From: Bacillus benzoevorans
Lineage (GTDB): Bacteria; Bacillota; Bacilli; Bacillales; Cytobacillaceae
DNA length: 64,000 nucleotides
NCBI RefSeq assembly: GCF_014207535.1
Contig: NZ_JACHGK010000011.1
Location: forward strand, 62,001 to 126,000
Direction of reading: 5' to 3'
The notes below the pieces were generated by a model. It worked only from the letters and a program-made list of their open reading frames with translations. It did not search any database and was not told the origin of the DNA. Within the stretch, counting starts at the first letter, position 1, and the number at the start of each line of letters is the position of its first letter. Position numbers and translations under genes: made by a program. Shown here one piece after another: positions 40,757-49,616 of this stretch.

Positions 40757-41380
40757 CTAAGCCCTCATTCTTTTTGGATTTATTAATTTTTTTCCTCTGA
40801 TACCTTTTATATATCGGTTTCTTAAGGTACTGATTGCTAAACCTGAAATTTCTGCCCACTCTGTTAACGTCTTTGTTTCTCCGTCGATAGTTACTTTTAC
40901 GTTACTTCGACGGTTCCGAGATTGCTCCGTCTTGGTGGACCATTTGCAGTTAGAAGGATCATAATTACCATTGTTATCGATTCTATCAATTGTTAAGTTA
41001 TCGGAATATCCGTTATGGATTGCCCATCCATAGAACGGGATAAATTCTAACCATTCTTCACAAACCGTTATTCCGCGACCACCATAATCTTTATAGGTTG
41101 GTTCGTTTGGATTAAAACATCTGTTTTTAATCCCACTCCATATAGAGAATAACCTTGTGTCGCTTTTTCTATGCGTTGAAAACCTATTAGATGTAGTCTC
41201 TTTATGAAAGCATCCGCAACTTATTATTTTAAGACTTTTTAAATGGTCACCTCTAACAAGTTTTTCATTTCCACACTCACAAAGACATTTCCAGTACGCT
41301 TTACCACCGGAAAAATGTGAATACTCAATTACGATTAATCTGCCGAAGTGTTTTCCTTCTAGGTTAATTCTTTTGGTCAT
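40757..41380 (-). CDS. Free-standing HNH-type endonuclease
   Basis: A 207-residue relative of the gene at 38612. It has the zinc ribbon (CLCECGNEKLVRG, IISCGCF), the core YKDYGGRGITVCEEW and TIDRIDNNGNYDPSNCKWS, and in place of AP2 a short helix-turn-helix-like end (LTEWAEISGLAISTLRNRYI). It lies between capsid and connector genes with its own TGGTATAAT promoter. A mobile homing-type element. Confidence 0.82.
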   Translation of the reverse strand: MTKRINLEGKHFGRLIVIEYSHFSGGKAYWKCLCECGNEKLVRGDHLKSLKIISCGCFHKETTSNRFSTHRKSDTRLFSIWSGIKNRCFNPNEPTYKDYGGRGITVCEEWLEFIPFYGWAIHNGYSDNLTIDRIDNNGNYDPSNCKWSTKTEQSRNRRSNVKVTIDGETKTLTEWAEISGLAISTLRNRYIKGIRGKKLINPKRMRA

Positions 41381-41471
41381 ATCGATAACCTCCCAAGTTA
41401 TCCCCGTGTATGAAGTATGGACAGGGAAGTGGGTGCTTCCTTTTCGCCCCGTCGAGCTAGTCCATGTCTAT

Positions 41472-41480
41472 ATTATACCA
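41472..41480 (-). promoter_or_regulatory. Extended -10 promoter of the second HNH gene
   Basis: TGGTATAAT on the minus strand, about 95 bases before the start; the -35 is poor (GTGTAA), as is usual for extended -10 promoters. Confidence 0.45.
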
Positions 41481-41494
41481 CCGATATCTAAGCG

Positions 41495-42388
41495 TTACAC
41501 CGCTGTATTGATGCAAATGCCAGGAACTTTTTTGGCAATTACAAATAAATCGAAATATTTACGTTCGTAGTATAAGTACTTCCCGCCAGTTGCGGCAGAA
41601 GGTTGATCTAGTGAAACGAATTCATATTTTTGCGGCGTGATTACTGTTAATGGATGGATTAAAATCATATTGATTTGTTTGGCCGCTACATCCGGTACCG
41701 CACCATCGGTGAAGTTATATGCTGTTTTCATGCGAGACGATGGAACGACTTTAATTGTCACATCATCCAATGAGTAAATACTTCGTTTTACATTTCCGGC
41801 ATTACTTCCAGCAACATCCAATTGACGTTGAATACCTTGAGCTCTTTTCAGCAGCGTGTTAACTTGTGGTGTTACATAAAGGATGCGCCCTTGTTGGGGG
41901 ACCTCTGCATCATCCATTTGTTCCATAAAATCATCAAAAATCTCTAACACGTTATCGACCGTTATTGCAGTTGTGTCAACGGTTCCTCCTGCAGCTGTAT
42001 ATTCAGCAACTAATTTTGACGCAGCGTATTTATCAAGCTCGGGGATCTTCTGTTCATCGTTAAACACACGTGTGATATTGGCAATCGTTAAGGCTAAATT
42101 GGTTTCATCAACATCCATAGGGTCAACTAATGTTTTAAATTCACGGTCATGTTCAATTGTTTTTGGCTCGAAATCATTATCAGTCCGGCGAGTAAAAGAA
42201 CCAACGACATCACGATCTACATCAACAAATCCACCAACTGTAATGCGGGGGATTTGAATCGTTTTAGCGCTTGTCCATTTGATATTTACGTTATTAGCAG
42301 TGTTATAAAGATCGACGAATGATAACCCTGCGGAAAATTTTTGTTGTAAAGCTTGTTGGTACATTTCTGCATAGTTTACTGTTGGCAT
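41495..42388 (-). CDS. Major capsid protein
   Basis: A 297-residue protein. It begins MPTVNYAEMYQQALQQKFSA with the central DTTAITVDNVLEIFDDFMEQ and QGRILYVTPQVNTLLKRAQG, and the C-terminal block INMILIHPLTVITPQKYEFV followed by LYYERKYFDLFVIAKKVPGI. This layout is shared by HK97-fold capsid proteins of the Listeria/Bacillus group that use a separate scaffold. It directly follows the scaffold gene. AGGAGATGATTTTTC precedes the ATG. Confidence 0.88.
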   Translation of the reverse strand: MPTVNYAEMYQQALQQKFSAGLSFVDLYNTANNVNIKWTSAKTIQIPRITVGGFVDVDRDVVGSFTRRTDNDFEPKTIEHDREFKTLVDPMDVDETNLALTIANITRVFNDEQKIPELDKYAASKLVAEYTAAGGTVDTTAITVDNVLEIFDDFMEQMDDAEVPQQGRILYVTPQVNTLLKRAQGIQRQLDVAGSNAGNVKRSIYSLDDVTIKVVPSSRMKTAYNFTDGAVPDVAAKQINMILIHPLTVITPQKYEFVSLDQPSAATGGKYLYYERKYFDLFVIAKKVPGICINTAV

Positions 42389-42405
42389 GAAAAATCATCT
42401 CCTAA

Positions 42406-43080
42406 TTAAAATTTAAATGCGTTCAACCATTTGTCCGTTTCGGATTGTGGTTGTTTCGTGTGTTGCCCAGTTGAAAAAGAAGGTTTCTTCTCATCAATAA
42501 GTGGTTCTTTTACTGCTTTAAAGTGCGGATATTTTTCAAGCACTTTTTGGATGGCTTGGTCCATATCCACTTCCTCTGAAACTAGGTTTCTAGCAAGTGT
42601 AACGACATCCTCAACGCTATCACCGTTAACGCCAGCTTTTACCGCGGACAACTGTGCTTTTAGAGTTTCGTTTTCGCTACTTGTTTTACTGTAATTCTCT
42701 TCTAGTTGTTTGAGTTGCTCAGCTTGCTTCTGGGCTTCGGTCTTTTGACTTTCCTGCCATTCTTTGAACTTAGCAAGACCTTCACGGGCATTGTTAAAAT
42801 CTTCAACGCCTAGCTGTTTCAGAAGCTTTTCCTGAGCTTTCTTCGCTTCTTTAGCAGCAATATTGTTTAACTCTTCTTGAGTGAATGTCTTTGGTGGATC
42901 CTGCGGTGGATCAGCAGGTGGATTATCTCCAGGATTATTTCCTCCTGGTGGGTCGGCAGGCGGATCGCTCGGCGCTGGATCCCCTTCGCCAGCATGATAT
43001 TGTAAATCTAGTGGTAATAAGAATCTTGTTCCTCCAACTTTTGAAGCTAGTTGGTTAGCTGTTTTATTAGTAAATTTCAT
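42406..43080 (-). CDS. Scaffold protein (DUF4355)
   Basis: A 224-residue scaffold protein. A Pro/Gly/Asp-rich N-terminal third (DPPADPPGGNNPGDNPPADP) is followed by a long acidic coiled coil (FTQEELNNIAAKEAKKAQEK, AEQLKQLEENYSKTSSENET) and a short C-terminal end likely to contact capsid. The start at 43080 has GGGAGG nine bases upstream; an upstream extension to 43161 has no support. It directs capsid assembly and is then removed. Confidence 0.85.
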   Translation of the reverse strand: MKFTNKTANQLASKVGGTRFLLPLDLQYHAGEGDPAPSDPPADPPGGNNPGDNPPADPPQDPPKTFTQEELNNIAAKEAKKAQEKLLKQLGVEDFNNAREGLAKFKEWQESQKTEAQKQAEQLKQLEENYSKTSSENETLKAQLSAVKAGVNGDSVEDVVTLARNLVSEEVDMDQAIQKVLEKYPHFKAVKEPLIDEKKPSFSTGQHTKQPQSETDKWLNAFKF

Positions 43081-43174
43081 GATTTTAGACCTCCCACAAT
43101 GGGTATTTTCTCCTTTCGTTTCTTTAACGTCTTGCCGAATAAAAGACAATAAAAAAAGCACCTCATTGAGTTGC

Positions 43175-43441
43175 TTACTTTACTTCAATACATTTATTTT
43201 CCCATTTCTTATAAGCATCAAAATAGATTTTTTGCTTATCTCCGTTAAGAGTTAGTTCGTAATACATACCATCAAACAAATTAGTGCTTAACAACGCTTT
43301 GTTATTTTGTAAAGTTTTACAACTCCAAACAACAAAAACATCATCTGCGCCAATTGATTTGTTATCGCTTTTGTCCAAATGGCTGTTAGCATAATCAACT
43401 ACAATATCTTTACAACTTTTTATAAACTCTTGACTCCCCAT
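43175..43441 (-). CDS. Hypothetical phage protein (DUF6275-like)
   Basis: An 88-residue protein (QEFIKSCKDIVVDYANSHLD, DDVFVVWSCKTLQNNKALL, YYELTLNGDKQKIYFDAYK). I associate this pattern with DUF6275, small proteins encoded in many Firmicutes phages. Function unknown. Confidence 0.65.
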   Translation of the reverse strand: MGSQEFIKSCKDIVVDYANSHLDKSDNKSIGADDVFVVWSCKTLQNNKALLSTNLFDGMYYELTLNGDKQKIYFDAYKKWENKCIEVK

Positions 43442-43468
43442 TTTATCACTCCTATATTTTAAAATTAA

Positions 43469-43497
43469 AAAAGACTAACCAAAATAGGCAGTCTTTT
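43469..43497 (-). terminator. Terminator in the capsid region
   Basis: AAAAGACT / AGTCTTTT stem followed by TTAATTTT on the minus strand, overlapping the end of the 49-residue gene. Confidence 0.7.
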
Positions 43498-43624
43498 GTG
43501 GTCTTTTCAACTCATTCAATTCTTTTTCAAGCTGGATCATGTGCATCGTCATGCTTTGGATGTATTTTTCTTGTTCTTCGACTTGTTTTTTGAGTTTGTT
43601 AAATTCTTTTTTAGTGATAAACAT
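43475..43624 (-). CDS. Small coiled-coil phage protein
   Basis: A 49-residue protein MFITKKEFNKLKKQVEEQEK with a continuous heptad-like helix to ELNELKRPQ and a short end KTAYFG. GGTGATTAG precedes the ATG. Starts just after the stop of the Acb2-like gene. Function unknown. Confidence 0.55.
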   Translation of the reverse strand: MFITKKEFNKLKKQVEEQEKYIQSMTMHMIQLEKELNELKRPQKTAYFG

Positions 43625-43632
43625 CTAATCAC

Positions 43633-44016
43633 CTACTTTGCATGGGTTCCTTCCACTCCGCGCTTCTCTCTGCCCGTTGTGCGCTTTCTAAGCCACAATA
43701 AAGCTTCTTCCAGTTTGGTTATAGCCATTGAATTTTCTCTGCAACGATATTCAGATTGATTAAAGTGCTCTAATCGACAGATAACCATAGCGATTAAATC
43801 TTCGTTACATACGCCGTTTACGCCATTTTCTTTTATGGGTCCTTCTTGAAAATGAATTCTTTGTATTGCTACTGGAAGTTGCCCTTGCCCATCTAATCTG
43901 TCCTTATCAGTTACAACATCAAAAGTGTGTGGTGCATTAAAGTTAAATTCTTCTTCGTGATAGACCTTTGTATATTTTTCTGTTAAAAGGTCGTGCTCTA
44001 ATCTTTTCATTTTCAC
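43633..44016 (-). CDS. Acb2/Tad1-like hairpin protein, candidate anti-CBASS/anti-Thoeris sponge
   Basis: A 127-residue protein from a GTG start (44016) after AGGAGGAATAAACT. The second half is a two-helix hairpin: NEDLIAMVICRLEHFNQS, then CRENSMAITKLEEALLWLRK and a terminal RGVEGTHAK. The R-E-N-S-x-A-I-T-K-L-E-E-A-x-x-W pattern resembles the Acb2/Tad1 hairpin of phage proteins that trap cyclic nucleotide signals. The N-terminal half (EEEFNFNAPHTFDVV) is not recognised. It lies between capsid genes, as accessory genes often do. The functional call is an inference. Confidence 0.5.
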   Translation of the reverse strand: MKMKRLEHDLLTEKYTKVYHEEEFNFNAPHTFDVVTDKDRLDGQGQLPVAIQRIHFQEGPIKENGVNGVCNEDLIAMVICRLEHFNQSEYRCRENSMAITKLEEALLWLRKRTTGREKRGVEGTHAK

Positions 44017-44028
44017 AGTTTATTCCTC

Positions 44029-45129
44029 CTAGTGAATTTGTTCGCGCTCTCTGAAGCGCGTTAGATTTGTATCAGAAATAAATTGACGCATATTTGCTTG
44101 TTTATCTCTTACCTTTTTCTTAGCTAGTTCAACGCCTTCTTTATCTCCCATCGCTTCCATGAACGATAATTCACGCTTAGCTTTACGAATATCGCGTTCG
44201 AGTTTCCTTTGGGCTTGTGTATCCTCATATCGCTTTTTATTTTTCTCATAATCGTATTGTTCATATCGCTTAGTACTCATGCCCTCAATGTAATTATAGA
44301 AAATATGACGGCAATTGATGCCTTTCAAGCCTGCTGGTTCACCGTAACTTGTACTGCTTAACGGCGGATATTTCGGATGTTTGCCACTGATGGAATATAT
44401 CTTAGCTTGATATGGATAACAGCCGGGGCGGGCTCCCATATGGCTTGATACCTCGATTAAATCAGCGCCGTATTCCTTCGCCCGTTCCAGTTGCATGTCA
44501 TTCGCGACATTGTTCACTGTGGATCGCATAACAACATTCAGATAGGCTTCGGTGCTCCATTGTTTTCCAGCCTTATCAATAAGAGTCGGCACACCTTTAT
44601 TTGCCCACTTCCTAGCCGTCTCTCTGAGCGCCTGAAATGGGGTTGTAACGCCCGCAAGCACCTTCCCGGTAGTTTGATTTACAATATCAAGAAAGACCTG
44701 CTGTGCCTGATTTAAAAGCGTGGTATTGACCATGTTAAACAGGTCTAAGGCTTGGGCCTGATAAGCTAATAAAACGGCTTCTAAGGCACTGGCTTGAATA
44801 GAAGGCGGTTGAACCAATAACCCTAATTGCACAGCTTCCTGCAGCGTTCCTTCAAACTCATTAACTGTTGAATATCCGGCTGTTCGCAATGCTTTCGTAA
44901 CCTCATCCACAGCCATTCCCGAATGTTTCGCAATGGTGATGATATTTTCTTGTGTGAGACTTCCGAGCTTGCTTAATTGTTCGGTTTGCCAGGACAAAAT
45001 ATCATCCTCTGTAAGCAGGTTTTTATGCTTTCGCAACCTTTTCGCAATGTTAAGGAGCAGCTGCTCTTCAATAGCGAGAAATACATCAACCGTAGACATG
45101 CTGATTTGCTGTTGTTTCAACGGATCCAT
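44029..45129 (-). CDS. Phage minor capsid / head morphogenesis protein
   Basis: A 366-residue protein of the Phage_min_cap2 kind. The middle shows TEAYLNVVMRSTVNNVANDM, DLIEVSSHMGARPGCYPYQA, and GLKGINCRHIFYNYIEGMS, a conserved Cys/His block. The C-terminal region is a charged coiled coil. Its ATG overlaps the previous gene's TAA (TAATG). Located after the portal gene, the normal place. Confidence 0.85.
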   Translation of the reverse strand: MDPLKQQQISMSTVDVFLAIEEQLLLNIAKRLRKHKNLLTEDDILSWQTEQLSKLGSLTQENIITIAKHSGMAVDEVTKALRTAGYSTVNEFEGTLQEAVQLGLLVQPPSIQASALEAVLLAYQAQALDLFNMVNTTLLNQAQQVFLDIVNQTTGKVLAGVTTPFQALRETARKWANKGVPTLIDKAGKQWSTEAYLNVVMRSTVNNVANDMQLERAKEYGADLIEVSSHMGARPGCYPYQAKIYSISGKHPKYPPLSSTSYGEPAGLKGINCRHIFYNYIEGMSTKRYEQYDYEKNKKRYEDTQAQRKLERDIRKAKRELSFMEAMGDKEGVELAKKKVRDKQANMRQFISDTNLTRFREREQIH

Positions 45130-45395
45130 TATTCTTCGACCGCTTCATATGTTTTTTTAAAGATATCCGGCTTACATGGGTAAAACTCGCCGTTTACCCC
45201 TTTTATGATGTAATCGCCTTTGCTTGCTTCCATTCCACCTTCAAGCGTCCCTATATAATTCTTGTCATCTACTGAATACCAACAATGTCCATGTCCTTGG
45301 GGATGCACCCCGCAAAACTCTCGTATTTCAGAATAGTTCTGCCCTGTCCACTGAATAGCATCAATCACAACAGGTCTTTTACGAAATTTAGCCAT
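45129..45395 (-). CDS. Small phage protein with PGDYG-like motif
   Basis: An 88-residue protein: MAKFRKRPVVIDAIQWTG, GTLEGGMEASKGDYIIKGVN, GEFYPCKPDIFKKTYEAVEE. This compact pattern (K-x-R-P-V-V-I-x-A-x-Q-W at the start and Y-P-C-K-P-D-I-F at the end) is widespread in phages and is sometimes called a PGDYG protein. Function unknown. Confidence 0.7.
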   Translation of the reverse strand: MAKFRKRPVVIDAIQWTGQNYSEIREFCGVHPQGHGHCWYSVDDKNYIGTLEGGMEASKGDYIIKGVNGEFYPCKPDIFKKTYEAVEE

Positions 45396-45418
45396 TATTC
45401 ATTCCCTCCTTGATTGTT

Positions 45419-46894
45419 TTACTTATTCACCCCAAAGAAATCAACACTTTCAGCCAATGCCGTTGCCTGTTCCTCTCGAATTTCCCGCAGCGTCAATTCC
45501 GCCTCTTCCTCGGTAAAACCATGAACCCTCATGATCGCTTTCTTTTTAGTGGTTAATCCATTGGACACCAGTTGGATTTGTTTGGTGATTTCAGCCCCTT
45601 GATCCTCAGCTATCGAATCATCGAAAGTGACGGTAACCTTCCATTCGTCCGCAGGTCTATCGAAAACTCCATACAGTTCTGCTAACTGAACAATAACTTC
45701 GATTAACTCAGTAATTCCGGCTTCAATCACATTTTCATGGCTTTGTTTGGTTCGGAATGTTTTGCTATTCTCCGAAACGACTTCTGTTGCCGTTTTGACG
45801 CTTTTTCCATCAAATGAAAAAGAACCGGATGAAAACCCGGTCTGCATAGATAAAAGGTTAAGCATGGCGTTGATTGCGGCAATATGTTCCTCTACCCTTA
45901 ATTCAACGGAAATATCTTTAATTGCGTCTGAGTCCATTTCAAAATTCATTGCCTCATACACTTCGTCGTCAGCATCGAAATAACGAGTCAGCTGTCCCGT
46001 CATCGGATCCACAACGGTTCTAACAGCGCTTTGTGGGACAAGAATTCTTTTCTTACCAAGAGCAAATTCCCTTTGGAAACTATCAAAAGCAATATCGATT
46101 GTTTTTAGTGTGTCCAGGGAATTGGCGAACAACGGAATACCCAGCGGACTAGACATGTCGATATTATTGGCTAAGTTCGGCTTGAAATACACAAAACTAG
46201 CGCGCTTAAATCCTTCAATTCTTACTTCTTCTTCAACGTCCGGGAACAGGGTAGATAAAGGTACTTTCACCCCTAAATCAGCATCGTTTTGACTTTCGTA
46301 CAATTCGTTCTTAATGACATAGGTTTTGTTTTCCCATATGTGAAATTCCAAGTGAGTATATCGTTTGTCCCTTTTTCGAATTTGATTGAGGAACACACTT
46401 TCGTTAATCCCCTTGTTATCCCAAGACATCGGCACAAAACAATCAGCTGTAACAAAAGAAAGTTTAATTTTATCAGCATCAAAATATGGTTTGACCACCA
46501 TGCCGCCAAGGGCAAATTGAAACTCTAAATAATCTTGAAATTTCTTTGTGAAATGATTGTCATCTAAAACACTTTCGATGTTGCCTGACAATCCTTCATC
46601 AGAAATATTGATCTCGCATCGTTCGTTAAAAATGATGGTTGCCATTTCTTGAGACAACACTTTTGGCATGTTTAACGTAGCCCTGCGGCGTTTTTTCTGC
46701 CCGTTGATGGTCATGTATTTGACATCGTGGAATTCGCTAAAATAGCCTTGATAGATGGCTTTCCATTGGTCAATCAGTTGATAAAATTGGTCATCTACTG
46801 GAATACTTTTGATATCAGAAAGTGCCTTAATATTTTTGATTAATCCCATTTTCTCACCTACTTTCCTGAAAAAACTTTTTATGGTTTCGAACAT
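45419..46894 (-). CDS. Portal protein (SPP1 gp6-like)
   Basis: A 491-residue portal. Visible segments: QLIDQWKAIYQGYFSEFHDV, VLSQEMATIIFNERCEINI, FLNQIRKRDKRYTHLEFHIW, and MLNLLSMQTGFSSGSFSFDG followed by TATEVVSENSKTFRTKQSHE, a strong signature of SPP1-type portals. It forms the dodecameric DNA gate of the capsid and docks the terminase. GGCGGTGAAAAC precedes the ATG. Confidence 0.9.
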   Translation of the reverse strand: MFETIKSFFRKVGEKMGLIKNIKALSDIKSIPVDDQFYQLIDQWKAIYQGYFSEFHDVKYMTINGQKKRRRATLNMPKVLSQEMATIIFNERCEINISDEGLSGNIESVLDDNHFTKKFQDYLEFQFALGGMVVKPYFDADKIKLSFVTADCFVPMSWDNKGINESVFLNQIRKRDKRYTHLEFHIWENKTYVIKNELYESQNDADLGVKVPLSTLFPDVEEEVRIEGFKRASFVYFKPNLANNIDMSSPLGIPLFANSLDTLKTIDIAFDSFQREFALGKKRILVPQSAVRTVVDPMTGQLTRYFDADDEVYEAMNFEMDSDAIKDISVELRVEEHIAAINAMLNLLSMQTGFSSGSFSFDGKSVKTATEVVSENSKTFRTKQSHENVIEAGITELIEVIVQLAELYGVFDRPADEWKVTVTFDDSIAEDQGAEITKQIQLVSNGLTTKKKAIMRVHGFTEEEAELTLREIREEQATALAESVDFFGVNK

Positions 46895-46906
46895 GTTTTC
46901 ACCGCC

Positions 46907-48181
46907 TTATTTTACATAGCGTCTATAAAAATAATTGTTAGAATAGCGACATTCGTCAAGACTATGATTGTAAGCGTCAATTGGCTTTCCATTGTCCTCA
47001 CGAACGTACATACCAAGTTCTTTTAAAAAGTCATAATGGTCATATTCATCTGTTTCAACAATAAAAAACTGTTCATTTGTAATTGAGTTTTGAAGTCGCT
47101 CGATACCTACTTCAATCCCCTTTGAACTACCCTTAATATCATGAGCATTGTTGTCGGCGCCTTTTGTTTGAATTGCTAATAGGTGCAGTTCCTCGCGCAA
47201 ACTTTTACAGGCTGGATCAACAAACACTTCTGTATAACGCATTTCAAACTTGTTTACACACCATTGAATAAACTGCTTTATTTCCTTTGCATAAACAGAC
47301 ATTGCTTTTGTTTGACCTGTATCTGCTCCGCTATGATAGTAATTTGCTACCCGCAACAATCGAAATTTCCCCTCAAACTGAACAACAATATTACAACTGC
47401 ACGATGTAGCATCGCTCTGCCCGCCATCGGCAACAAAGAACATTTCAAATCTTTTCCCTATAACAGAAGACAAAACGTTCTTTTTCATATCAAACATGCT
47501 ATAGATAACACCTTGTGGCATTACCCTTTTTCCATACCAGTCACGTTGTAAAAGATATGGATTCTTTTTTAGCACGTTGTATATTTCCTGTTTACGCTTA
47601 TCATCTAGTATCGGATTGTCGTTTGGAGTCCAATGCAACCAATCAGTATCTTGTACCTCAAACACTTCTTTAATCACCGGATGATGAGGAGCTGGTGGGT
47701 TTAAATCTGCTAAGTGAAAGCGATCCCTTGCAGCAAAAGTACGGCGAAAACATTCTTGAATCATATCCATGTGAAGCAAATTAATTTCACAAAATACTAC
47801 AGAACCAAGCGACATACCTGTAATAGCACCTACACTATTTGACTTCCCCCCACCTTTGAAGTAAATCTTTTTAACTCCATTGGCAGTATAGATTTCTAAG
47901 TGTGCCCCGTGCTTATCTTGTTTTTCTTCGTAATAACCATCAAAAATATGTTTAAGCCCTGTTCCGTCACCATCAATGAACAACCGATAAGCTTGCTCTT
48001 GGTTATAAGCAACTATTAAATGGTTTGTGTCTCTGCATCGATTTAGATAGTTTGCATACCGAAAATGCCCGCCTGTCGTCTTTCCACTTCTGGGGGTACC
48101 TTCCAGTACCTCAAATGTATGTTCAAATGGTTTATATGCGGTATAAAGTTGCTTAGGCGACAAATTAACTTCCTTCGCCAT
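46907..48181 (-). CDS. Terminase large subunit
   Basis: A 424-residue terminase of the PBSX/SPP1 type. Walker A is EGTPRSGKTTGG; the coupling and Walker B region is MSLGSVVFCEINLLH; the C-terminal nuclease part shows FFVADGGQSDATSCS, TEVFVDPACKSLREE and DAYNHSLDECRYSNNY with the expected acidic residues. It drives DNA packaging and cuts the concatemer. Its start lies within the last 17 bases of the small subunit gene. Confidence 0.9.
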   Translation of the reverse strand: MAKEVNLSPKQLYTAYKPFEHTFEVLEGTPRSGKTTGGHFRYANYLNRCRDTNHLIVAYNQEQAYRLFIDGDGTGLKHIFDGYYEEKQDKHGAHLEIYTANGVKKIYFKGGGKSNSVGAITGMSLGSVVFCEINLLHMDMIQECFRRTFAARDRFHLADLNPPAPHHPVIKEVFEVQDTDWLHWTPNDNPILDDKRKQEIYNVLKKNPYLLQRDWYGKRVMPQGVIYSMFDMKKNVLSSVIGKRFEMFFVADGGQSDATSCSCNIVVQFEGKFRLLRVANYYHSGADTGQTKAMSVYAKEIKQFIQWCVNKFEMRYTEVFVDPACKSLREELHLLAIQTKGADNNAHDIKGSSKGIEVGIERLQNSITNEQFFIVETDEYDHYDFLKELGMYVREDNGKPIDAYNHSLDECRYSNNYFYRRYVK

Positions 48182-49061
48182 TTACGCCGCCACCTTTTTT
48201 AAACTTTTCAAAAACTCCTTCTGTAGCAAGCTTTTCGAATTGTTTTTGACCATCAATAAGAGCTTGAAGCATAGATGTATCTTTCTTATCTCCCCTAAGT
48301 TTAGAAGCACGCATTTGAGCAAACTCAGTTTCCGCTTTGAGTTTCTCGGATTGTAATTTTTGCAACTCTCTATCACTAAGTAAATCTGTATATTTAGAAA
48401 GAAACTCCAAAGCTTTCATCTTATCTGCAAGTTTGATAGAAACACCATCTTTACCTTTCTTAACTTCGGTTATGATTGTTCCATCAACATCAGAAGAATT
48501 CTTAAATCCAACATGATTAATCGACACTTTCTCTTTTTCTCCTGTTATCTCGTTGAAAACTTCAATCTCTTTTTGTCCAAACTCAACAAAATCAGTTATA
48601 TCAGCAAAGGCTATCTTTACCCATTTTTGAAGAACATCCATAGCATCAATGAATAAATCGCTAGTCATCTTTCCTTTAATGCGTTTGATTTCAGCCGCAA
48701 CCTTACTATTTCTTACTAACTCACTTCCGGTTACATGTGCTCTTTCTGGGGAATAACCAGCCTTAATTGCAGCCATTGTTTGATTGAAGCTTTTAACATA
48801 ATAAAGGCAAAAAAGCCTTTGTTTATCAGTGAGTTCGTCATTTTCGATATTAGTCTCCTTGTCCTCATTTTTCGGCGGAGACTTATCGCGTTTTTGTGTT
48901 GCAACAGTCTTTTTTCGTTGCGTTGCATGGTTGCGGTGCCATTTCTCCCTATTTTTCCTACTTCTGATCGTAGAGTCTTTAATGTTATATTTCTCAGCTA
49001 ATTCTTTAAAACTAACGTCTGATGTTTCCCATTCTTTTCTTATCTCATCCCAATTAGGCAT
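48165..49061 (-). CDS. Terminase small subunit
   Basis: A 298-residue protein. The N-terminal 50 residues hold a helix-turn-helix (FKELAEKYNIKDSTIRSRKN) for DNA recognition, followed by a charged linker and the Terminase_2 core: KQRLFCLYYVKSFNQTMAAI, KAGYSPERAHVTGSELVRN and WVKIAFADITDFVEFG. A helical C-terminus contacts the large subunit. It marks the start of packaging. CAGGTGATGTGAT precedes the ATG. Confidence 0.88.
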   Translation of the reverse strand: MPNWDEIRKEWETSDVSFKELAEKYNIKDSTIRSRKNREKWHRNHATQRKKTVATQKRDKSPPKNEDKETNIENDELTDKQRLFCLYYVKSFNQTMAAIKAGYSPERAHVTGSELVRNSKVAAEIKRIKGKMTSDLFIDAMDVLQKWVKIAFADITDFVEFGQKEIEVFNEITGEKEKVSINHVGFKNSSDVDGTIITEVKKGKDGVSIKLADKMKALEFLSKYTDLLSDRELQKLQSEKLKAETEFAQMRASKLRGDKKDTSMLQALIDGQKQFEKLATEGVFEKFKKGGGVNGEGS

Positions 49062-49109
49062 ATCACATCACCTGCCCACCTCCGATATTTTTTTAGGAAA
49101 AAATAAAAA

Positions 49110-49126
49110 GCATCCCGGAAGGATGC
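49110..49126 (-). terminator. Rho-independent terminator before the packaging operon
   Basis: GCATCC / GGATGC stem around TTCCG with TTTTTATTTTTT following on the minus strand, 50 bases before the terminase small subunit start. Confidence 0.8.
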
Positions 49127-49189
49127 ATGGTAATTGCTGAATATTTATTTGAATTTATCGCATTCTAAGTGAAGAAGGGAGGCGTTAGA

Positions 49190-49273
49190 ATGAACAGTGT
49201 TAAGGTCCGCGCATGGTCCATAAATTTGTTGTTCATTTCTTTAACTTTTATTAGTATTAACAGAGGGGATTAA
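49190..49273 (+). CDS. Short hydrophobic peptide on the opposite strand
   Basis: A 27-residue frame (MNSVKVRAWSINLLFISLTF, ending ISINRGD) with an unusually good ribosome binding site (AAGGGAGGCGTTAGA) and a GAGGGG / CCCCTC hairpin with a T-rich tail overlapping its end. One hydrophobic stretch could span a membrane. It is the only plus-strand candidate among the late genes; a type I toxin-like peptide or a leader is possible, chance is also possible. Confidence 0.35.
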   Translation: MNSVKVRAWSINLLFISLTFISINRGD

Positions 49274-49484
49274 TTCCCCCTCGCCTTCTCCCTTTCTTCT
49301 TTTTTATTATGCTCTATTTTAAATTATTTATTATTTAATTGACTAATTAAGTGCCAAATAAAACATTCCCTTTCATATTCATTTTTCTCTCTAAACAAGA
49401 ACCGTACTCCAAACAAGGTTGCGACCCTACCATCTAAACAGATTCATTTCGAAGGCTTACCGGTTCCTGTTTACAAAGAAAAAA

Positions 49485-49506
49485 GGCAGCGCTCCCCAGC
49501 ACCGCC
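49485..49506 (-). terminator. Rho-independent terminator of the early/middle transcript
   Basis: GGCGGTGCT / AGCGCTGCC stem (two wobble pairs) around GGGG, followed by TTTTTTC on the minus strand, about 110 bases after the late-regulator stop. Confidence 0.8.
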
Positions 49507-49616
49507 GTTTCCACTGAAATTGAAATAACCACAGTTCCCTATTACGGCGCCTGTTTCCGCAATCGCCTGTAAAATAATTATAAAGAAAATAAAAGAAGAA
49601 GAATAATAAACACCTT

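Larger units (their letters stand above)
49062..49616. other. Non-coding region upstream of the packaging genes
   Basis: About 550 bases between the late regulator and the terminase small subunit. It holds two minus-strand terminators (49485-49506 and 49110-49126), one short plus-strand frame (49190-49273) and otherwise AT-rich sequence. It is the likely place of the late promoter and perhaps of the packaging site. Confidence 0.5.
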
